Below are positions 59,771-64,000 of a DNA stretch of 64,000 bases, one piece after another. Within the stretch, counting starts at the first letter, position 1; each line of letters opens with the position of its first letter. The notes under the pieces were generated by a model. That model did no database searches and was not told the DNA's origin. It saw only the letters and a program-made list of their open reading frames with translations. The position numbers were made by a program, and so were the translations under genes. Origin of the DNA: Sphingobium quisquiliarum P25 (GTDB lineage: Bacteria > Pseudomonadota > Alphaproteobacteria > Sphingomonadales > Sphingomonadaceae). The stretch spans positions 1-64,000 of the forward strand of contig NZ_ATHO01000175.1 of the NCBI RefSeq assembly GCF_000445065.1, read 5' to 3'.

Positions 59771-60979
59771 ATGAAGCGCAAGAGCGGTCAGGACCCGGAG
59801 ATCACCAAGAACTGGCGGCCTGCGACGCTCGCCGTGCGGGGCGGCAGCGCGCGCAGCGAGTGGGGCGAAACGTCCGAGGCGCTGTTCCTGACCAGCGGCT
59901 ATTGCTATGACCGGGCGGAGGACGCGGCGGCGCGCTTTGCCGGCGAGCAGCAGGGCATGACCTACAGCCGCCTTCAGAACCCAACCGTGGAAATGCTGGA
60001 AAAGCGCATCGCCCTGCTGGAAGGCGCGGAAGCATGCCGGTCCACGGCGAGCGGCATGGCGGCGATGACCGCGGCGCTGCTGTGCCAGTTGTCGGCGGGC
60101 GACCATGTCGTCGCTGGCAAGGCGCTGTTCGGGTCCTGCCGCTGGCTGACCGACACGCTGCTGCCCAAATTCGGCATTGAAACGACGACGGTCGATGCGA
60201 CCGACAATGATGCCTGGGAAAAGGCGGTCCGGCCCAATACCAAGGTCTTCTTCTTCGAAACGCCCGCCAATCCGACGATGGACGTTGCCGACATGGCGGC
60301 GATCTGCGGCATTGCCAGGGCGCATGGCATCACCAGCGTCGTCGACAATGCCTTTGCCACGCCCGCATTGCAGCGCCCGCTGGAATTCGGCGCTGACGTG
60401 GTGGCCTATAGCGCGACCAAGATGATGGACGGGCAGGGCCGGGTGCTGGCGGGCGCGGTCTGCGGCACGGAAGATTTCATCATCAACACGCTGCTGCCCT
60501 TCCACCGCAATACCGGGCCGACGCTCGCCGCATTCAACGCCTGGGTCGTGCTGAAGGGGCTGGAGACGCTGGACCTGCGCATTCGCCGCCAGAGCGAAAA
60601 TGCGCTGAAGGTCGCCAAATTCCTCGAGGGCCGGGTGGACAAGGTGCTTTATCCCGGACTTGAAAGCCATCCGCAACATGCGCTGGCCATGAAGCAGATG
60701 GAGATGGCTGGCCCCATCTTCTCGCTTTATGCCGGGGGCGGCCGGGAGGAGGCGCATGGCCTGCTCAACGCCCTGGAACTGGTAGACATCAGCAACAATA
60801 TCGGCGACTCCCGCTCGCTGATGACGCACCCGGCCTCCACCACCCATTATGGCATGGCGGAAGCGGCGCGGCTGGAGGTCGGCATTACCGAGGATATGCT
60901 GCGCCTGAACGTCGGGTTGGAAGACCCGCAGGACGTAATCGACGATCTGGATCGCGCGCTCAAGGCGATAGGCCGTTGA
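59771..60979 (+). CDS. metZ: O-succinylhomoserine sulfhydrylase
   Basis: A 402-residue PLP enzyme of the Cys/Met metabolism family. The PLP-binding Lys217 lies in AYSATKMMDGQG, and SRLQNPTVEMLEKRIALLEG and FFFETPANPTMDVADM are conserved. The MetZ-type length and the N-terminus (NWRPATLAVRGGSARSEWGE) favour direct sulfhydrylation of O-succinylhomoserine to homocysteine over cystathionine synthase activity. It follows leuB by 10 bases and may be cotranscribed. Confidence 0.9.
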   Translation: MKRKSGQDPEITKNWRPATLAVRGGSARSEWGETSEALFLTSGYCYDRAEDAAARFAGEQQGMTYSRLQNPTVEMLEKRIALLEGAEACRSTASGMAAMTAALLCQLSAGDHVVAGKALFGSCRWLTDTLLPKFGIETTTVDATDNDAWEKAVRPNTKVFFFETPANPTMDVADMAAICGIARAHGITSVVDNAFATPALQRPLEFGADVVAYSATKMMDGQGRVLAGAVCGTEDFIINTLLPFHRNTGPTLAAFNAWVVLKGLETLDLRIRRQSENALKVAKFLEGRVDKVLYPGLESHPQHALAMKQMEMAGPIFSLYAGGGREEAHGLLNALELVDISNNIGDSRSLMTHPASTTHYGMAEAARLEVGITEDMLRLNVGLEDPQDVIDDLDRALKAIGR

Positions 60980-61012
60980 CGGGCAAGGGGTGAAAGGCGC
61001 ATTCCTTTGGCC

Positions 61013-61411
61013 GTGAACGCGCTTTTCCCCTTCCATGCGACCACGCGCGGCATCAGCGTGCATGTGGCCGTGACATTCCTGCCCGAACAGTCGGAGCCCG
61101 ATCGCGGCCGATGGTTCTGGGCCTATCATATCCGCATCGAAAATGACGGGGAGCAGCCGGTGCAGTTGCTGACCCGTCACTGGATCATCACCGACGGGCG
61201 CGGGACGCAGCATCGGGTCGATGGCGACGGCGTGGTGGGAGAACAGCCCGTGGTGCATCCGGGCAAAAGCTATGATTATGTGTCCGGCTGTCCGCTCAAC
61301 ACGCCCACAGGGTCCATGCGGGGGCATTATCATATGATCGGCGCAAGCGGGGAGACGTTCGACATCGCGATCCCGCATTTCGCGCTCATAGCTCCGGCGG
61401 TCGCTGAATGA
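61013..61411 (+). CDS. apaG: ApaG domain protein
   Basis: A 132-residue ApaG with its Ig-like beta fold: NALFPFHATTRGISVHVAVT, WFWAYHIRIENDGEQPVQLL, RHWIITDGRG, and GSMRGHYHMIG near the end. It is linked to Co2+/Mg2+ handling and dinucleotide metabolism, and its exact function is not settled. The GTG at 61013 gives the usual N-terminus; a TTG at 61007 is also possible. It overlaps the LysR gene by four bases. Confidence 0.92.
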   Translation: MNALFPFHATTRGISVHVAVTFLPEQSEPDRGRWFWAYHIRIENDGEQPVQLLTRHWIITDGRGTQHRVDGDGVVGEQPVVHPGKSYDYVSGCPLNTPTGSMRGHYHMIGASGETFDIAIPHFALIAPAVAE

Positions 61412-62199
61412 AACGTACCCATTTGCCGCTGAACGGCCTGCGCGTTCTGGATGCAGCCGCGCGTCACCTGTCCTTCACGCGCGCTGCCGACGAACTGGCG
61501 GTGACGCCTGCCGCCGTCGGTCAGCAGATACGGGCGCTGGAGGATCTGCTGGGCGTCGTGCTGTTCCGCCGCACGCCCAAGGGGCTTGAGCTGACCCCGG
61601 AAACGGAAGCCGGGCTGGAGGCATTGCGGGCAGGCTTCCTGCAATTTGAGGAAGCGGTCCGCGCCATGCAGGCGGGGCAATCAAGCTCCTCGCTCACCAT
61701 CGCGGCGCCGCGCGACATCACCGCGAAATGGCTCCAGCCGCGTCTGGCAGCCTATGCGGCGAGCCAGCCGGACATCAAATTCTCCCTCGTCGCGGCGGAC
61801 GAAAGCCTGGACTTCACCGAAGCGAATCTGGACCTCGCCTTGCGCCTTGCCGAAGGGCCGGGCGAGCATGAAGGGGTGAAGCTGGGCGAAGCGTCTTTCG
61901 TGACCGTGGAAGGAACCGGGGGCGGCCCTGAGCACCGGATCGAATGGCCGGGTTGCCCGAACAGCGCGGAGCCGGCCACCATCCGCGTGGCCGATGCGGG
62001 GCTGGCGATCGAGGCTGCGGTGAACGGCTTTGGCCGTGCGACGGTGCCCTTGCTGCTGGCCCAGTCCGACATTGACGCGGGCCGGGTGCGGACGGTGGGG
62101 GATGCGCAGGGGTCGGCCTGCGGCTATTGGCTGATCGCGCCCTTGCCCCAATGGCGGCAGAAGAAGGTCAAGGCGCTGGTTGAGGCTTTGACCGGCTGA
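61408..62199 (+). CDS. LysR-family transcriptional regulator (GcvA-like, short)
   Basis: A 263-residue regulator with an N-terminal winged helix (PLNGLRVLDAAARHLSFTRA, VTPAAVGQQIRALEDLLGV) and an effector domain shorter than usual (typical total about 300). The helix-turn-helix and the LFRRTPKGLELTPE wing are of the GcvA type. It is coupled to apaG by ATGA overlap, so it probably does not control a divergent neighbour. Its target is unknown. Confidence 0.9.
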   Translation: MKRTHLPLNGLRVLDAAARHLSFTRAADELAVTPAAVGQQIRALEDLLGVVLFRRTPKGLELTPETEAGLEALRAGFLQFEEAVRAMQAGQSSSSLTIAAPRDITAKWLQPRLAAYAASQPDIKFSLVAADESLDFTEANLDLALRLAEGPGEHEGVKLGEASFVTVEGTGGGPEHRIEWPGCPNSAEPATIRVADAGLAIEAAVNGFGRATVPLLLAQSDIDAGRVRTVGDAQGSACGYWLIAPLPQWRQKKVKALVEALTG

Positions 62200-62282
62200 T
62201 CGCGCCTGCCGCCTGCCTTGGGTTCGCGCTTTCGTAACCGGACCGGCTGCATGGTGCGGGAGGCGAAGGGGGGAAGGCGTTC

Positions 62283-62870
62283 ATGTCCGGTCATGTTTTC
62301 AGGCTGAAATTCATTGCCGCTGCCGTGCTGCTGGGACTGGCGATGGCAGCGCAGGCGCAAGCGCCCTATGTCCCCGGCGTGACCGAGGCGCGGGAAAAGG
62401 AGTGGCGCGCATTGGTGGCGTCGGCGCAATCGGCTTATGCCGCCGGGCGCGCGTCCGATGGCGTGGAGCCTGCGCGCAAGGCCCTGGCGCTTGCGGAGGA
62501 GCTGTTCGGCCCGGATGATCCGCGTGCGCTGATTTCGGCCAATGATCTGGCGCTGCATCTGGAAGCCACCGGCCACTATCGCGAGTCCGAACTGCTGCTG
62601 CGCCGCGTCTTCGACGGCTATGCCCGCACGCGGGGCGAGGATGATCCCGGTTGCCAGATGGCGCTTGAAAATCTGGTCGACTTCTACGTCGCACGCAAAA
62701 GATTTGATGCTGCCCGGCCACTGGCGGACTATGCCCTGTCGACATTCCGCCGCACCACGGGCGCGCACAGCGGGCGGAGCAAGCGTATGGAAGGCGTGCT
62801 GGCCTCAATGCCTGCCGCTCCCAACGGTTCTGGCGGCGCAGCGCAGCAGGATGATGGCCATGGCGGCTGA
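62283..62870 (+). CDS. Exported tetratricopeptide repeat protein
   Basis: A 195-residue protein with a signal peptide (LKFIAAAVLLGLAMAAQAQA) and two or three TPR units (ARKALALAEELFGPDDPRAL, ANDLALHLEATGHYRESELL, ENLVDFYVARKRFDAARPLA). The tail is low-complexity Gly/Gln/Asp. TPR units of this kinesin-light-chain-like type mediate protein contacts. It is probably periplasmic and is followed by the putative RNA gene. Confidence 0.75.
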   Translation: MSGHVFRLKFIAAAVLLGLAMAAQAQAPYVPGVTEAREKEWRALVASAQSAYAAGRASDGVEPARKALALAEELFGPDDPRALISANDLALHLEATGHYRESELLLRRVFDGYARTRGEDDPGCQMALENLVDFYVARKRFDAARPLADYALSTFRRTTGAHSGRSKRMEGVLASMPAAPNGSGGAAQQDDGHGG

Positions 62871-62996
62871 GCACATCCGGCGCTCGTCAGCCAGTCATGG
62901 TGTAAGACCTCTTTAACAAAAGATATAACCCTTGGGGTGAATTGCCAACGCTTTACCAATCGTTATCCATGATGGCATCGGAGGGGCACCTTTTTT

Positions 62997-63114
62997 CCCA
63001 TAGGTTTTCACCGGCTCATGCGCCGGACCATGAGGAACAGGAACGGCTCCGGTAAGCCTATGGGTCGCATCATGAACGGGCGATCGGTCTCAAGGACTGG
63101 TCGCCCGTTTTTTT
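62997..63114 (+). ncRNA. Possible structured small RNA with intrinsic terminator
   Basis: The stretch can fold with an 8-bp closing stem (cccatagg 62997-63004 with cctatggg 63057-63064) around a hairpin ccggc/gccgg (63011-63015 with 63022-63026). A strong terminator follows immediately. No frame in it has a coding signal, and the upstream TPR gene ended 126 bases earlier. It could be an independent small RNA, a 3' UTR-derived RNA or a leader. I cannot match it to a named RNA family. Confidence 0.4.
63075..63114 (+). terminator. Strong intrinsic terminator
   Basis: aacgggcga (63075-63083) pairs with tcgcccgtt (63101-63109), with further inner pairing (85-89 with 95-99), and a seven-T run follows (63108-63114). 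This is the clearest Rho-independent terminator in the window. Confidence 0.8.
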
Positions 63115-63274
63115 CGCTGGAATGGATCAGCCACACGCAAACTCCCATCACCCCAGGCATGATATGCGGCGTCGAAATCCCTCACAGGACAAAAGTCCGT
63201 CCTCGCCTACCTCCTCAAACCCATCATCAAAGCAAGAGAAGAAGCTCTGAGAGAGCGGTGAGGGTCGTAACGGT

Positions 63275-64000
63275 TCAGCGGGCGGCGAACTGGACCGGCT
63301 GCGGCGGGGTCATGCGATAGCCGTGGGTCCAGCGGCCATAAGCGTTGAAGCTCATGATCGGGCGGTAGTCGCTGACCGAAGAGGATGGCAGAATCCGGTC
63401 GGTCATATTGTCGAGGATCATCAGATCGTCCCCGACCCGCGCCGCGAGAACTGCGTGGTCGGCCTGTCTCACCAGATCGCGGGCGATGACGAGGAACAGG
63501 GCGCGCCGGTCGAAGCCCGCTGCTTCGAGAAGCTGCATCTTGGCGATGGCATAATCTTCGCAGTCGCCCGCGCCGCGCCGCAGCGACTGGCTGGCCGAAG
63601 CCCAACTGTCATGGCCCTGCCGGTCGTCGGCGAAGCGTAGCTGGCGGTTGACCCAGCTGTTCACCATCGCCACCTGCTGCAAGCCTGTGGCGGCGCGGGC
63701 CGCCCGTATCAGGCTGGCCGGAAGTGCCGCGGCAGGGCTGGAACGAACGGCCGATGCCCATTTGTCATCGAGCGGCGTCCGGCTCACTGCCATGGCCACT
63801 GAGCCGAAAATGTCGGGCTGGCCATTGCGGGGAGCGGAGGTGATTGTCGCGGGCTTCGGCAGCAGGAAGGATTGCGGCTGAACCGGGGCTGCGGGCGTTG
63901 CCAGGAGGCCGCGCATGAAGGTGGGGACTAGGTCGGGCTGGCTGTAGCTGAAGGCAGGCGGGTTCAGCGTCAGGCGGACGCCCTGCAATTCCCATCCGGG
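63275..64000 (-). CDS. Bacterial transglutaminase-like cysteine peptidase (cut by right edge)
   Basis: The frame is open to the window edge; a TTG at 63988 is not a convincing start, because the residues before it (PGWE) continue in frame. The visible part has the catalytic Cys in GAGDCEDYAIAKMQLLEAAG, the His in ADHAVLAARVGDD and the Asp in LDNMTD, the triad of the BTLCP family (DUF920). MVNSWVNRQLRFADDRQGHD is the conserved segment before the Cys. In other bacteria (LapG) such enzymes cleave surface adhesins, often beside a GGDEF/EAL receptor and a type I secretion system. No such partner is visible here, so an adhesin role is only suggested. Confidence 0.88.
   Translation of the reverse strand, partial: PGWELQGVRLTLNPPAFSYSQPDLVPTFMRGLLATPAAPVQPQSFLLPKPATITSAPRNGQPDIFGSVAMAVSRTPLDDKWASAVRSSPAAALPASLIRAARAATGLQQVAMVNSWVNRQLRFADDRQGHDSWASASQSLRRGAGDCEDYAIAKMQLLEAAGFDRRALFLVIARDLVRQADHAVLAARVGDDLMILDNMTDRILPSSSVSDYRPIMSFNAYGRWTHGYRMTPPQPVQFAAR

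Noticed and set aside
1-64000. CRISPR arrays, tRNA or rRNA genes
   Set aside because: No regularly spaced repeats, cloverleaf with a CCA end or rRNA-like stretch was seen. The island uses radC and not a tRNA as its target.

Overview
The window looks like an alphaproteobacterial chromosome, most likely a sphingomonad (Sphingobium/Novosphingobium type). The evidence is the high GC content, the F0 order atpZ-a-c-b'-b without the F1 genes, the ydbH-ynbE-ydbL cluster, and the leuB-metZ-apaG-LysR run. The genus is an inference from gene content only.

Positions 1 to about 48060 belong to a large integrated mobile element that continues past the left edge. Its right end lies inside radC, which loses its C-terminus there. 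A tyrosine integrase (46616-47869) sits beside that junction, with repeated TGGGGTC boxes in between. The left part carries an IS1380-family insertion sequence, a small HEPN-like gene, and a minus-strand maintenance module (1935-13225). That module encodes a SLOG/DUF2493 protein, a Toprim protein, a strawberry-notch-like methyltransferase/helicase, three small plasmid-type proteins, a ParB-like protein and a DUF932 protein. Three of these genes share similar structured leaders.

From 13492 to 46177 the element is a dense defence island with three blocks. (1) A plus-strand, translationally coupled operon of AAA/DUF4143 ATPase, DUF6361 protein, phospholipase-D-like protein and a large helicase (13492-20976); I do not recognise this as a named system. 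(2) A minus-strand operon of a 47-residue basic protein, an AddB-like nuclease, an AddA/UvrD-like helicase-nuclease and a DEAH helicase with a nuclease-like tail (30614 down to 21044). (3) A plus-strand type 1 BREX locus, brxR-brxA-brxB-brxC-[ATPase-nuclease pair]-pglX-pglZ-brxL (30743-46177). Blocks 2 and 3 diverge from one 128-bp region holding a promoter overlapped by a perfect inverted repeat, the expected place for BrxR binding.

Three unusual points within BREX stand out. A self-contained ABC-type ATPase plus PD-(D/E)XK nuclease pair is nested between brxC and pglX. The central, specificity-determining part of pglX has much lower GC than its flanks. BrxL ends in a domain closely resembling the phospholipase-D-like C-terminal domain of MITD1 (MIT_C) and shows no Lon protease signature.

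From 48063 to the right edge the sequence is ordinary chromosome: truncated radC, ydbH-ynbE-ydbL (outer-membrane lipid homeostasis), the F0 ATP synthase operon, uvrC, recO, leuB, metZ, apaG, a LysR regulator, a TPR protein, a possible structured small RNA with a strong terminator, and a bacterial transglutaminase-like cysteine peptidase cut by the right edge. No tRNA, rRNA or CRISPR array was seen.
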